64,000 bases of DNA, taken from the NCBI GenBank assembly GCA_016700155.1, contig CP065001.1:4092001-4156000 (forward strand), written 5' to 3'. Shown one piece after another: positions 8,223 through 17,689 of the stretch. Every line of letters starts with the position of its first letter. The stretch's first letter is position 1. The translations under genes and the position numbers were made by a program. The stretch is from Ignavibacteriales bacterium (lineage in GTDB: Bacteria > Bacteroidota > Ignavibacteria > Ignavibacteriales > Ignavibacteriaceae). The notes below the pieces were generated by a model, which made no database searches, was not told the origin of the DNA, and saw only the letters and a program-made list of their open reading frames with translations.

Positions 8223-10799
8223 CTATTTTGAAAGATTGTCGGAAATGATCTTGTATTGGTGTGCTTTATCTTTTTGATTTGTTACGTCGAATAACTTTAT
8301 AAGATAGTCAAGAAATCTTACAGCGCTGATATTTTTTTCGCCTCTTTGTTTTACCACCTGCTGATAACCATAGAACAATAATTTTTCTGCCTCCGGATAT
8401 CTTTTAAGATAATACAATGAAATTCCCAGTTCTCCTGATGCGGTAATAATATTGGGATGATCTTCGGGATAATTTTTTGTCTGAATTTTAAGTGCATTCC
8501 GCAAGTATTTTTCAGCGGATACATATTCTTTTTTTTCAAGCAGAACTTTTCCGTACCAGTAGTTTGTCATTCCGACCCAGATATGATCTGAGTTAAGTGA
8601 TGTGTTGAAATTTTCCAATGCTCGTGATATATAACGAAATGATTCATCAATCTTTCCGGCACGAAATAGAAATCCCCCAAAATTCATAAGCCCCAACCCG
8701 ACAAGGGAATGCTTATCACCATAATATTTTATTTTCAGGTCGAGTGATTTTTTATAATACCATTCCGCTTTTGTATAATCGTTTTTATCAACATATATGT
8801 ATCCAAGGTTATTGTAGTTGGAAGAAGCTTCGGGACTATCTTCACCAAAAAGTTCAATATTTAATTTTAGTGATTTCAGAAAATATTTTTCTGCTTCGTC
8901 AATTTCTTTTAACTCATGTAATGTAATTGCAAGATTGTTAACTACGCTTGCGACATCCCGCTCTTTCTCCCCAAAATTTTTTATAAAGATATCAAGTGCT
9001 TCTTCGTGATATCTTTTTGCATTTTCATATTCCGCAAAATCATTTTTCAGAATGCCATAATCATTTAGTGCATTTGCCAGATCTCTTGGAGGAGCATCTT
9101 TATTTCTTCTTAACATTGATATACTAATCTGATAAAGTGAATCCGCGGTTTTCAGATCAGCAATCCAGTGATAATAAAAAGCAATATCATAAATACTTGC
9201 CGCCGCCTGGTTGCTTTCATTGCCATAAACTTTTCTGTTTAACTCAAGTGCTCTGTCCAGATGCGGTTTTGCCTGGTCAAATTCGCCAAGGTTTGTAAGC
9301 GTCTTGCCTATTGTTTTTCTAATTGCCGCCTCAATTTCCGGCTGACCTTCAAATCTTTTTCCTACATCATCGGCAGCTTTTTTGAGTACATCATACACTT
9401 TAACATCTTTACCTATTTCATTCGGGTCAACTGATGAAAGCATGTCCTGCAAAAATTTATTTACAGTCTCCACCTTAACAGCTTCAGTGCGCGCTTTGTC
9501 TCTTTCCCCTGCGGCAACGTTTGCCTGCCAGGCTATAAGTATGATGCTAATAATCATGAATAAGACAAAGATTGAAGAAACAACAAATCCCGTTTTATGT
9601 CTTTGAATAAATTTTGATAACCTGTAACCGGCGGTATCTTTCTGCGCAATTACCGGCAGCCCTACAAGATATCTTCTTATATCTTCTGAAAATTGTTCTA
9701 CAGAAACATATCTGCGCAACGGATCTTTTTGCATTGCTTTAAGAACTATGTTATCCAGATCTCCCTTTAAATGATGATGGAGTTTATCCCTTATATCATA
9801 TTTTTTCTTTGTTCCTGAATCTTCAATTTTATTATTGAACTCAAGCGTTGATACCTGTTTTACTTTTTCACTTGGCTTTAAAATATTTTCTTCTGTGATT
9901 ATTCTGCTGATTGCAGAGGGAGAATTATTAGTGATCTTATAAGGCTGCAGATTAGTAAGTATCTGGTATAACATTACACCAAGAGAATAAATATCACTGG
10001 CGGTTGTAATGTTGTCCCCTTTTATTTGTTCGGGGCTTGCATAGTCCGGTGTAAGATGCCACATACCCGTTCTTGTTAAGCCCTCTCCTTCTTCCAGCAT
10101 ATTCTCATCAAGCAGTTTAGCAATTCCAAAATCAAGAAGTTTCGGGTGACCGTCTTCTGTAACAAGTACGTTCCCGGGTTTTATATCACGATGTACAACA
10201 AGGTTCTGGTGAGCATATTGAACGGCGCTGCAAACATCTCTGAATAATTTTAATTTATCATTAAGGTTTAAATTATTTTTTAAGCAATATTCGGTTATGG
10301 GTATACCTTCGATAAATTCCATTACCAGATAAGGAAGACCTTCGGTTGTTTTTCCGCCATCAAGCAGCCGGGCAATAAAAGGGTACTGAAGGTTAGCGAG
10401 AGTCTGTCGTTCTATTAAAAATCTTTTTAGCAGGTATTCAGAGTTCAGTCCTTGCTTCAGAATTTTGATCGCGACTTTTTGTTTAAATGATTCATCGTTG
10501 CGTCTGCCCGAGTAAACAATTCCCATTCCTCCCACCCCTGCTTTTCCATCGATAATAAAACTTCCTATGTTCTTACCGATAAAAGGATCATCAAGGCTCA
10601 TTCTTTTAGTTACTGCTTCATTTACATGGTTTTCTATAAAATCATCTGTGTGTTCAATCGTACGAAGCAGGGACAGAATCTCATTCTTTAAACTTTCATC
10701 ATCACATTTATCGTTAAGGAATTTTTCACGATCGGACTGCGGAAGATTTGAAGCACTATCGAACAACTGCCTGATTTTTATTAATCTCTCTTTATCCAT
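8223..10799 (-). CDS. Serine/threonine protein kinase with transmembrane segment and TPR repeats (paralogue)
   Basis: 858 residues with the same layout as the kinase at 3059-5626: helical N-terminus, kinase domain about 80-385 (GVGGMGIVY at 88-96, K112 in VAIK, HRDIKPGN with D205, DFG at 223-225, PDYASPEQ at 251-258), one membrane helix (about 404-423, followed by WQANVAAGERDKA) and a C-terminal array of TPRs. All catalytic residues are intact. It starts 18 bp after the stop of the ECF sigma factor 10818-11399, so the two form an operon. The two kinases share long near-identical stretches (VVHRD.KP, GDLDNIV), consistent with duplication of the sigma-kinase pair. Confidence 0.93.
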   Translation of the reverse strand: MDKERLIKIRQLFDSASNLPQSDREKFLNDKCDDESLKNEILSLLRTIEHTDDFIENHVNEAVTKRMSLDDPFIGKNIGSFIIDGKAGVGGMGIVYSGRRNDESFKQKVAIKILKQGLNSEYLLKRFLIERQTLANLQYPFIARLLDGGKTTEGLPYLVMEFIEGIPITEYCLKNNLNLNDKLKLFRDVCSAVQYAHQNLVVHRDIKPGNVLVTEDGHPKLLDFGIAKLLDENMLEEGEGLTRTGMWHLTPDYASPEQIKGDNITTASDIYSLGVMLYQILTNLQPYKITNNSPSAISRIITEENILKPSEKVKQVSTLEFNNKIEDSGTKKKYDIRDKLHHHLKGDLDNIVLKAMQKDPLRRYVSVEQFSEDIRRYLVGLPVIAQKDTAGYRLSKFIQRHKTGFVVSSIFVLFMIISIILIAWQANVAAGERDKARTEAVKVETVNKFLQDMLSSVDPNEIGKDVKVYDVLKKAADDVGKRFEGQPEIEAAIRKTIGKTLTNLGEFDQAKPHLDRALELNRKVYGNESNQAAASIYDIAFYYHWIADLKTADSLYQISISMLRRNKDAPPRDLANALNDYGILKNDFAEYENAKRYHEEALDIFIKNFGEKERDVASVVNNLAITLHELKEIDEAEKYFLKSLKLNIELFGEDSPEASSNYNNLGYIYVDKNDYTKAEWYYKKSLDLKIKYYGDKHSLVGLGLMNFGGFLFRAGKIDESFRYISRALENFNTSLNSDHIWVGMTNYWYGKVLLEKKEYVSAEKYLRNALKIQTKNYPEDHPNIITASGELGISLYYLKRYPEAEKLLFYGYQQVVKQRGEKNISAVRFLDYLIKLFDVTNQKDKAHQYKIISDNLSK

Positions 10800-10817
10800 G
10801 ATGTTTTTGAAAGAATA

Positions 10818-11399
10818 TCAGCGGGATTGTATTTCCCTGTATAACCAGGCTTTTGCAAATGTCCAGTCGCGTTTTGCCGTTGCGGGTGATATATCCAGAA
10901 CTTCAGCAGCTTCTTCAATTGTTAAACCGGAAAAATATCTTAGTTCAACAATTTTACAGGAACGCTCTTCAACCTGTTCTAATTTTTTTAGTGCTTCATC
11001 AAGCGCTATTAGCTGTTCATCACTTTTATCGGATAAATGAAACACATCCTCAAGAGAAAGATTTTCTTTTCCTTCTCCTCTCTTTTGCGAATTTCTTTTT
11101 CTTGCATGATCAACCAGAATATGTCTCATCGAATTTGCGGCAATGCCGAAAAAGTGAGCGCGGCTTTGCCAGGCAATATTCTGATCACCAACCAGTTTTA
11201 TGTATGCTTCGTGAACTAATTCGGTCGTCTGCAAGGTATGATTCCTGTATTCATCTCTCAGATATTTTGAAGATAATTTTCTAAGCTCGTTATAAACATG
11301 CGGAAGGAGTTCATCGACGGCACCTTTTTTTCCTTCGACACATTCCTGTAAAAGAAGCGTAATATTTTGCTTCGACAGATTATCCAACTGCGTTCCCAT
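10818..11399 (-). CDS. ECF-type RNA polymerase sigma factor, TIGR02999-like (paralogue)
   Basis: 193 residues. Region 2 motifs NELRKLSSKYLRDEYRNH, HFFGIAANSMRHILVDH and region 4 LTIEEAAEVLDISPATAKRDW mark it as an ECF sigma factor of the kinase-linked TIGR02999 type. It is the first gene of its unit; the downstream kinase at 8223-10799 is 18 bp away. The upstream gap (11400-11567) must hold the promoter. The start codon is preceded by AAGGGA at very short spacing, so a start a few codons downstream cannot be excluded. Confidence 0.92.
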   Translation of the reverse strand: MGTQLDNLSKQNITLLLQECVEGKKGAVDELLPHVYNELRKLSSKYLRDEYRNHTLQTTELVHEAYIKLVGDQNIAWQSRAHFFGIAANSMRHILVDHARKRNSQKRGEGKENLSLEDVFHLSDKSDEQLIALDEALKKLEQVEERSCKIVELRYFSGLTIEEAAEVLDISPATAKRDWTFAKAWLYREIQSR

Positions 11400-11567
11400 T
11401 CCCTTGTGATCAGTTAAATAAAAGTATCTTACTTCTTCTTCACAATATTCCCGTCACATATTACCCGCCCGGTATATTGATTCAAGAACTAGTGAAAAAG
11501 CAGATTCGTTAATTGTGGTTATATATTATTTAAAAGTAAGTTAGCCTTTTGATGTGTGTTTGTCAAT

Positions 11568-12404
11568 TTATAAATCATTTGTGTTGAATGTATTTCCCTG
11601 GTTAATATCCCCGGAGGTAAATCCTTTATAGAACCATTTTTTTCTTTGTTCAGAAGTTCCGTGTGTGAATGATTCCGGAACAATATATCCCTGCGTACTT
11701 TTCTGAATTCGATCATCGCCAACAGCACTTGCGGCATTTAAGGCTTCATCAAGATCTCCCTGTTCAAGCAAGTTAAGTCTTTCGGCATAATGAGCCCATA
11801 CGCCGGCATAAAAATCAGCCTGCAGTTCAAGCCTGACTGAATACTTATTATACTCTTCTTCACTTAACCTGGAGCGAAGCTGATTCATTTTGTCCATTGT
11901 TCCGGTTAAGTTCTGAATGTGATGCCCCACCTCATGTGCAATTACATAAGCCATAGCAAAATCACCGGGGGCTTTAAATCTTTGCTGAAGCTCATTATAG
12001 AAGCTCAGGTCAATGTAAAGTTTTTCATCCGCAGGACAATAAAAAGGACCGGTAGATGCGCCGGCTACTCCACATGCTGATTCTACTTTTCCACTGAATA
12101 AAACGAGTCTTGGTTCAGTATAAGAATCGCCTGCATCTCTAAATATTTTCTGCCATACGTCTTCTGTTTCTGCAAGCACAACAGAAACAAACTGAGCAAG
12201 CTCCTTATCCTCTGCAGATTCAGTATAGTTTGAACTTCCCGTCTCGGTTGAAACATTCTGAAGAATCGAAGTTGGATCACCGCCAAGCAGAAGCACAACA
12301 ATAACAATTGCAATTGTTCCTATTCCTCCGCCAACCATTCCTTTGGGAGACATTCCTCTTCTGTCTTCTATGTTAGAGCTTTGTCTTCTTCCCTGCCACC
12401 GCAT
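11568..12404 (-). CDS. YpfJ-family neutral zinc metallopeptidase
   Basis: 278 residues. The N-terminus has the family-typical MRWQGRRQSSN-RRG-like start, then a membrane anchor (about 24-42), then the peptidase domain with the zinc-binding motif HEVGHH at 157-162 and a downstream LQADFYAG that supplies the third-ligand region. Cys111 and Cys123 (ACGVA and FYCP) are conserved in this family. The ATG is supported by AAAGGG upstream. The protease domain is expected outside the cytoplasmic membrane; substrates of this family are unknown. It stands alone between the sigma module and the kelch gene. Confidence 0.9.
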   Translation of the reverse strand: MRWQGRRQSSNIEDRRGMSPKGMVGGGIGTIAIVIVVLLLGGDPTSILQNVSTETGSSNYTESAEDKELAQFVSVVLAETEDVWQKIFRDAGDSYTEPRLVLFSGKVESACGVAGASTGPFYCPADEKLYIDLSFYNELQQRFKAPGDFAMAYVIAHEVGHHIQNLTGTMDKMNQLRSRLSEEEYNKYSVRLELQADFYAGVWAHYAERLNLLEQGDLDEALNAASAVGDDRIQKSTQGYIVPESFTHGTSEQRKKWFYKGFTSGDINQGNTFNTNDL

Positions 12405-12518
12405 ATTAATCCCTTTCGGTATTGAAAAGAAATTGTAACGTATTAAAATATTGATTGACTTTAATTTACTTATTAGAGATTAAAACAAAAATCTTTATTG
12501 CAGTTTTATAAAAATAAT

Positions 12519-12543
12519 AAGCGGACTGCCTGCCAATCCGCTT
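12519..12543 (-). terminator. Intrinsic terminator of the kelch gene 12589-14208
   Basis: Arms AAGCGGAcTG and CAaTCCGCTT with one internal mismatch and a 5-nt loop, followed on the minus strand by TATTATTTTT. Confidence 0.75.
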
Positions 12544-12588
12544 TGATGATTCTCAAATGTAATTTTGATTAAGTTATACAAAGATCTG

Positions 12589-14208
12589 TCATTTAATCAA
12601 AAGCATTTTTCTTGTCTGTGTGAATTCTCCTGCTTGCAACTTATAAACGTAAGTCCCCGATGAAAGATTTGAGGCTTCGAATTCAACTTCATAAATACCT
12701 TCCGGTTTTTGATCATCAACTAATGTAGTTACAATATTTCCCAGAATATCATAAACCGTAAGTTTGACATTCGATATTTCGCCGCTGATGTTTGAAGGAA
12801 TCATAAATATTATTTTGGTTGATGGGTTAAATGGATTCGGGTAGTTTTGTCCCAAATCAAAATTAAATAATAAATTAATTTCAACCTCCACAACGTTGGA
12901 GAAATGGAAAGTGCCGTCGAAATCAATTTGTTTCAATCGATAATATTGTTTTCCTGTTGATAGCTTATTATCAATGAAAGAATAATATTTTGTTTCCGTA
13001 GTATTACCGGCTCCCTTTACTGTTCCGATAGTTTTATAGCCGGTTCCATCATCACTTCTCTGAATTTCAAAATGTGAATTATTTCTCTCGGAAGCTGTTG
13101 CCCAATTTAAAAGTACAGTATTATCATTTACCGAAGCATTGAATGAAATTAATTCAACCGGAATAAATCCGCCGTCTCCCGTCCAGCAAGTTGCCTGGTA
13201 ATTCGTTGATGACCCGCCCATATTTCCACCGCCAAAAAATATTTTGCCTTGTGATGGCATATAAAAAGATAGCGCCAATCCTCTTTCAGAAGCAACATCG
13301 CCGTCATAAGTCCATGTGTTATTTGAAGGATCATAATAAAAAACTTTCGGGTTCGATGGATAGGTTGTATAACCACCGCCGGAACCAACCAGCACTATAT
13401 AATTATTAACTGTTGTTGTTGTCCACTTGCAGAAACTTACAGGTTCGGGAAGGGAAGCTATCGGGCTCCATGTATTTGTAGCAATTTCATATTTCATACA
13501 AGCAGTTTGATCCTGTCCGTCGGGGACGAGTCCGCCAACGAGATATAAAAAACCGTTATGATATGTTAACCCACCGTATCTTTTAATTATTGGTGATGGT
13601 GCCAGGACACTCCACGTATCAGTTGATATACTGTATCGCTCAAGGTATGATGCCGGCGCGGTAGTACTGTAATTGGAACAGTGCGCATAGATGTAATCAC
13701 CTCCGCCCCAGGCAATTGCGTTTTGTGCTTCCATTATATTTGCAGATGGATTGACAAGCACTCTCCAGATACCTGTTCCGTTTCCATCAGGTGAAAATTT
13801 TTCGAAAGTAGTTGCTGCCGCGGTTCCGGAAATTTTATAAAGTTCTCCATCAGCAACGCAAAATCCACTGTTATATCCGGGGTCAAGACAAACAGTTGAA
13901 CTGTCCCATGAATTTGTATTAAGATCATAAGCCATTGCCAGCAGCCCGGCATTCTGTCCCGTAAAAACATAAACATAATTCCCGATTTGTCCGCCGATTG
14001 AACGACCAAATGGCTGCATCGCATTTGTAATGCTGTTCCAATTAAGACTCAGTATCGAATAATTGTTTTCTGTAGAAATTGGTCCGGCTATGTTTCCGTT
14101 TTCATCAAGATTTTTTTGTAAAGATTCTTCCGGTGTTAGCTGGGTTTGCGCACAAATTAAAGTGGTAAAGAAAAGAATAAAGAAAAAAAACTGTGAAGAT
14201 GTTCTCAT
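12589..14208 (-). CDS. Kelch-repeat protein with T9SS sorting domain
   Basis: 539 residues: signal peptide (1-20, ending LICAQ), a kelch-type propeller from about 60 to 340 (repeats such as YVYVFTGQN, LYLVGGLV and KIFFGGGNMGG, each followed by a Tyr-Asp/Trp pattern), a short beta-sandwich (about 350-440: VELISFNASVNDN..LNWATASERNNSHFEIQRS) that commonly precedes sorting domains in this phylum, and a T9SS sorting domain (NYPNPFNPSTKI, end KMLLIK). GGAGA precedes the ATG. A secreted surface protein of unknown ligand; divergently transcribed from the racemase gene at 14315. Confidence 0.92.
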   Translation of the reverse strand: MRTSSQFFFFILFFTTLICAQTQLTPEESLQKNLDENGNIAGPISTENNYSILSLNWNSITNAMQPFGRSIGGQIGNYVYVFTGQNAGLLAMAYDLNTNSWDSSTVCLDPGYNSGFCVADGELYKISGTAAATTFEKFSPDGNGTGIWRVLVNPSANIMEAQNAIAWGGGDYIYAHCSNYSTTAPASYLERYSISTDTWSVLAPSPIIKRYGGLTYHNGFLYLVGGLVPDGQDQTACMKYEIATNTWSPIASLPEPVSFCKWTTTTVNNYIVLVGSGGGYTTYPSNPKVFYYDPSNNTWTYDGDVASERGLALSFYMPSQGKIFFGGGNMGGSSTNYQATCWTGDGGFIPVELISFNASVNDNTVLLNWATASERNNSHFEIQRSDDGTGYKTIGTVKGAGNTTETKYYSFIDNKLSTGKQYYRLKQIDFDGTFHFSNVVEVEINLLFNFDLGQNYPNPFNPSTKIIFMIPSNISGEISNVKLTVYDILGNIVTTLVDDQKPEGIYEVEFEASNLSSGTYVYKLQAGEFTQTRKMLLIK

Positions 14209-14314
14209 TATGTCTCCATTTTTTCGATGAGGTAGGATTAACTTACTGAATACTTATTTTACTGACAACGAAATAATATTTTTTATAGATTGTAAAGTAA
14301 ACCAACGGAGTATC

Positions 14315-15004
14315 ATGAAAACTATCGGACTTATCGGTGGAACAGGCTGGTTATCAACAATTGAATATTACCGTGAGTTGAATCTCGGCATAAATAAAAA
14401 ATTAGGTGGACTAAGTTCGGCGAGGATAATTCTTGATTCATATAACTATGGTGATATTGATAAGCTAAATAAGGCAGAAAACCACGAAGGCATTTTAAGA
14501 TTATTAATAGAGTCTGCCAATAAACTGCAGCAAGTCGGGGCTGAATGTATTTTGCTTTGCGCAAATACACTTCATATGCATGCTGAAAAACTTATTGAAA
14601 ATATTTCTGTCCCATTAATTCATATTGGTGATGCTACGGCGACAGAAATAAAACGACATAACATTTCAACAATTGCTTTGCTGGGAACTAAATGGACAAT
14701 GGAAATGGATTTTTATAAAACCCGGTTAAGTAATTCGGCAATAAAATCTCTTGTTCCATCTTCTGAAGAGATTAATTTTATTCATTCAGCTATTATGAAT
14801 GAATTGCTGAAAGAGGATTTCCGTGTTGAAACTAAAAACAGATTTTTAGAAATCATTAATAATTTATTATCTCAAGGTGCAGAAGGAGTTGTTCTTGGCT
14901 GTACAGAAATCCCGTTGATCATCAGCCAAAAAGATTTTGAAGTGCCTGTGTTTAATACTCTTCAGTTACACGCAAACGCGGCTGTTGATTTTGCTTTACT
15001 ATAA
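14315..15004 (+). CDS. Aspartate/glutamate racemase family protein
   Basis: 229 residues with the fold of the Asp/Glu/hydantoin racemase superfamily: N-terminal KTIGLIGGTGW, first catalytic cysteine C82 in LLCANTLH, second catalytic cysteine C196 in VLGCTEIPL. Both cysteines of the cofactor-independent two-base mechanism are present, so it should be an active amino-acid racemase, most like the RacX/YgeA/aspartate racemase branch; exact substrate not determinable. The ATG has GGAG 6 nt upstream. Cytoplasmic. It is one of the few plus-strand genes here and is followed by a strong bidirectional terminator. Confidence 0.9.
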   Translation: MKTIGLIGGTGWLSTIEYYRELNLGINKKLGGLSSARIILDSYNYGDIDKLNKAENHEGILRLLIESANKLQQVGAECILLCANTLHMHAEKLIENISVPLIHIGDATATEIKRHNISTIALLGTKWTMEMDFYKTRLSNSAIKSLVPSSEEINFIHSAIMNELLKEDFRVETKNRFLEIINNLLSQGAEGVVLGCTEIPLIISQKDFEVPVFNTLQLHANAAVDFALL

Positions 15005-15038
15005 AGAGAAAGCAGTTCAATAAAAACTGCTTTCTCTT
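15004..15038. terminator. Bidirectional intrinsic terminator between convergent genes
   Basis: 14-bp perfect stem (arms AAGAGAAAGCAGTT and AACTGCTTTCTCTT, 7-nt loop) between the racemase gene and the convergent hydrolase gene. Confidence 0.85.
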
Positions 15039-15058
15039 AATCTTACTCTTTATCTCTC

Positions 15059-15859
15059 TTACATAAACAACTCTTTAAAAAACTTTTTCATATCGTCCCA
15101 GCTTTTCTCATCAGCAGCTTTATTGTACGCAATTGGGATATTGAATTTTTTACCAACACTATCAGCTGCGGGATTTGTAAAAGCATGAAGACCATCAGGA
15201 TAATTAATAAACTCGTACTTTAATCCTGCATCATTCATTGCTTTTTCAAAAGCGGTGATCTGTTCTTTAGGGATAAAACCATCCGCTTCACCATTGCACA
15301 CTAACATTTTTGCTTTAACAACAGAAGGATCGGGAATTGAATCCGTCGGCAGACTTCCATGAAAACTTACAACACCATTCAGATCAGCACCGCCGACAGC
15401 CATGTGAAGCACAACTCCACCGCCAAAACAATAACCTATTGCCGCAACTTTATCTGGATTAGTTTGCTGTTGTTCTTTAAGTAGTTTTATTGCTGCATTA
15501 AATCTTGCTGTTGCCTCTTCGGGATTTTGCATAACGCCCCCTGCAAGCGCACCCGCGTCAGTCGGGTTATCAACCGTTTTTCCGTCACCATACATATCAA
15601 TTGCTAAAGCGGTGTATCCAAGTTCTGCTAATTTCCTTGCCCTCATTTTTGCGTAATCATTGTTACCCCACCACTCGTGCACAACAATTACTCCGGGTCT
15701 TTTTCCTTTTACATTTTCATCATAGGCAACGTACCCTTTTAATGTTGTTCCGTTTGATGAGTAAGTGACGTCTTTTGTTGTTATTGACGGACCGTCTTCC
15801 TTTTGAGCGCAGCCGGCTAAAAACATAAATGATAAAATGATTGTCGATAAGTACTTCAT
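15059..15859 (-). CDS. Dienelactone hydrolase family lipoprotein
   Basis: 266 residues. Lipoprotein signal with lipobox LAGC (C17), then an alpha/beta-hydrolase of the dienelactone hydrolase family: PGVIVVHEWWG near 55-65, nucleophile C144 in IGYCFGGG, acid D193 in EADGFIP and His225 in DGLHAF. The Cys-Asp-His triad matches the family (nucleophile Cys rather than Ser). AAAGGAC precedes the ATG. Probably anchored in the periplasm or outer membrane; natural substrate unknown. Confidence 0.9.
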   Translation of the reverse strand: MKYLSTIILSFMFLAGCAQKEDGPSITTKDVTYSSNGTTLKGYVAYDENVKGKRPGVIVVHEWWGNNDYAKMRARKLAELGYTALAIDMYGDGKTVDNPTDAGALAGGVMQNPEEATARFNAAIKLLKEQQQTNPDKVAAIGYCFGGGVVLHMAVGGADLNGVVSFHGSLPTDSIPDPSVVKAKMLVCNGEADGFIPKEQITAFEKAMNDAGLKYEFINYPDGLHAFTNPAADSVGKKFNIPIAYNKAADEKSWDDMKKFFKELFM

Positions 15860-16031
15860 ACTTCGTCCTTTCTTTTAAAATATTATTGCAGAAGAAGTGA
15901 TAGGGAATCAGTTAAGTACAAAACTAAAAAAAGAATCCGCATTCACAAATGGATAAAATCGGGAATTACAGATGGTGTGATTCTAAAATTATTTTAGCCA
16001 ACCTGAAGATAAGTGCTGACTTTTCTCTAAT

Positions 16032-17201
16032 TCACTGCTTCAAATACTTTAGCGCCATCGTTGTAACGTCATCAGACTGTTCAACGCCATCAGCAAATGA
16101 CTGAACACTCTGAAAAACATGATTAATAAGTTCGTTGGCGTTGTAATTATTTTTATTTTGAATCATCTGTGACAACCTGATTTCCCCAAATTCTTCATTC
16201 TTTTTATTGAACGCTTCTGTTACACCGTCGGTATAGAAGAATAAACTCTCACCCGGTTTCATCATAATAACATTTGATTGATACTCAACATCTTTCATAG
16301 CGCCCAATAGCAATCCGCCCACATCAGGAATTTGTTTTATTGATCCATCGTTTAAAAGATGATAAGGAGAATTATGTCCGCCATTACAATATTCAAAAGC
16401 ACCGCTGCGGGTGTCAAGTACTCCATAAAAAACAGTAACAAACATATTGCTTGGACTTTCCTCAACAAGAATATTATTTACTTCAGACAAAACACTGTCC
16501 GCAGGTATTCCTTTGCAGGCCGTTGATTTCAGCAATGTTTTACAAACTGCCATTAAGAGAGCCGCCGCAATTCCTTTTCCGGATACATCTCCTATTACAA
16601 CTCCAAGTCTGTATTTATCAATCATTAAGAAGTCATACAGATCACCGCCTACTTCTTTAGCGGGTATCATTTTTGCATAAATATCAAATTCTTTCCGTTC
16701 AGGAAACGGAGGAAATGTTTTAGGAAGTATTGACGTTTGAATCACATTAGCAATATCAAGTTCCTGCTGAAGCGCAACCAGTTTATTATGACTTGCAAGA
16801 GCCTGTTTATATAATTCAATTTCCTTCAATGATTTTTCTATGGTAATCTCAAGGTCTTTTAGATCTATTGGCTTAGTAATAAAATCATATGCCCCGCGGT
16901 TCATCGCAGTTCTGATGTTTTCCATATCACCATAAGCAGAAACAATTACTGAACGCAGCATTTTATTATTCAGTTCATTAATCTTTGAAAGCAGTGTAAG
17001 TCCATCCATAACCGGCATATTAATATCTGTCAGTATAAGATTTACAGAATCATTTTTGCGAATTGTGTCTAAAGCTTCGGCTCCGTCTTTCGCAAAAAGA
17101 AATTCATACTCACCGGTTTTTATCTTTGTCCTGAACTTTTGGAGGATTAGAAATTCAAGATCCGGCTCGTCATCAACGACTAAAATTTTTGCTAATTGCA
17201 T
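16032..17201 (-). CDS. Response regulator with SpoIIE/RsbU-type protein phosphatase output
   Basis: 389 residues. Receiver domain 1-125 with acidic pair D10-D11, phosphoacceptor D59 in LTDINMP and K110 in TKP. A short coiled linker (about 125-165) is followed by a PP2C-like SpoIIE domain (about 175-388) with EVGGDLYDF, GDVSGKG, NGGHN and FYTDGVTEA, which carry the metal-binding aspartates. It should dephosphorylate a serine or threonine protein, classically an anti-anti-sigma factor, when the receiver is phosphorylated. No STAS partner is visible in the window. It starts 12 bp after the receiver gene at 17214-17591 and is the last gene of the signalling cluster. Confidence 0.93.
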   Translation of the reverse strand: MQLAKILVVDDEPDLEFLILQKFRTKIKTGEYEFLFAKDGAEALDTIRKNDSVNLILTDINMPVMDGLTLLSKINELNNKMLRSVIVSAYGDMENIRTAMNRGAYDFITKPIDLKDLEITIEKSLKEIELYKQALASHNKLVALQQELDIANVIQTSILPKTFPPFPERKEFDIYAKMIPAKEVGGDLYDFLMIDKYRLGVVIGDVSGKGIAAALLMAVCKTLLKSTACKGIPADSVLSEVNNILVEESPSNMFVTVFYGVLDTRSGAFEYCNGGHNSPYHLLNDGSIKQIPDVGGLLLGAMKDVEYQSNVIMMKPGESLFFYTDGVTEAFNKKNEEFGEIRLSQMIQNKNNYNANELINHVFQSVQSFADGVEQSDDVTTMALKYLKQ

Positions 17202-17213
17202 TTTCTTATTTCC

Positions 17214-17591
17214 TTAAATTGCCCCGGGATTATTTAGTCTTTCCCTTAAAAGATCAAATTGAAGAGGTTTTGTAAAATAATCATCTGCACCAAGGTTCTT
17301 GGCAGCATTATAATTTTGTTCATCACCGTAAGCAGTTATCATAAAAACTCTTAATTCCGGATACCTGGCTTTAATTTTTTCAAGCAGCTCAATTCCGTTC
17401 ATCTCCGGCATATTAATATCAGTTAAAACTAAATAGTCGGTCTTGTTTTCGATTGAATCAATTAATTCAAGAGCAGATGAACCATTGAGCGCATATTTGA
17501 TTTGAATCTCACCGGATTTTATTTCTTTCCTGAATTTTTGTTGAAACAAAAACTGAACGTCACTTTCATCATCCACTACTAACAACTTCAT
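17214..17591 (-). CDS. Stand-alone response regulator receiver protein
   Basis: 125 residues, a single CheY-like receiver with D7-D8, phosphoacceptor D58 in LTDINMPEMNG and the conserved lysine in FTKPL. No output domain, so it probably relays phosphate or acts by binding a partner. It resembles the receiver of the next gene (shared QQKFR/QKFR, TDINMP, AYGD), which suggests duplication. AAGGAG upstream supports the start. In the cluster it lies between the propeller kinase and the SpoIIE response regulator. Confidence 0.92.
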   Translation of the reverse strand: MKLLVVDDESDVQFLFQQKFRKEIKSGEIQIKYALNGSSALELIDSIENKTDYLVLTDINMPEMNGIELLEKIKARYPELRVFMITAYGDEQNYNAAKNLGADDYFTKPLQFDLLRERLNNPGAI

Positions 17592-17689
17592 TTTTAAAAC
17601 TCCTTAACACAAAATTATAAGCACAATTAAAAATGCAAATGACTTATCACGCTTTATTAGAAACAGTAATCCGGATTACCTGCTTATCC

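Noticed and set aside
10567..11040. 157-residue plus-strand open frame across the kinase-sigma junction
   Set aside because: Covers the ends of two well-supported genes on the other strand and has no ribosome site or domain.
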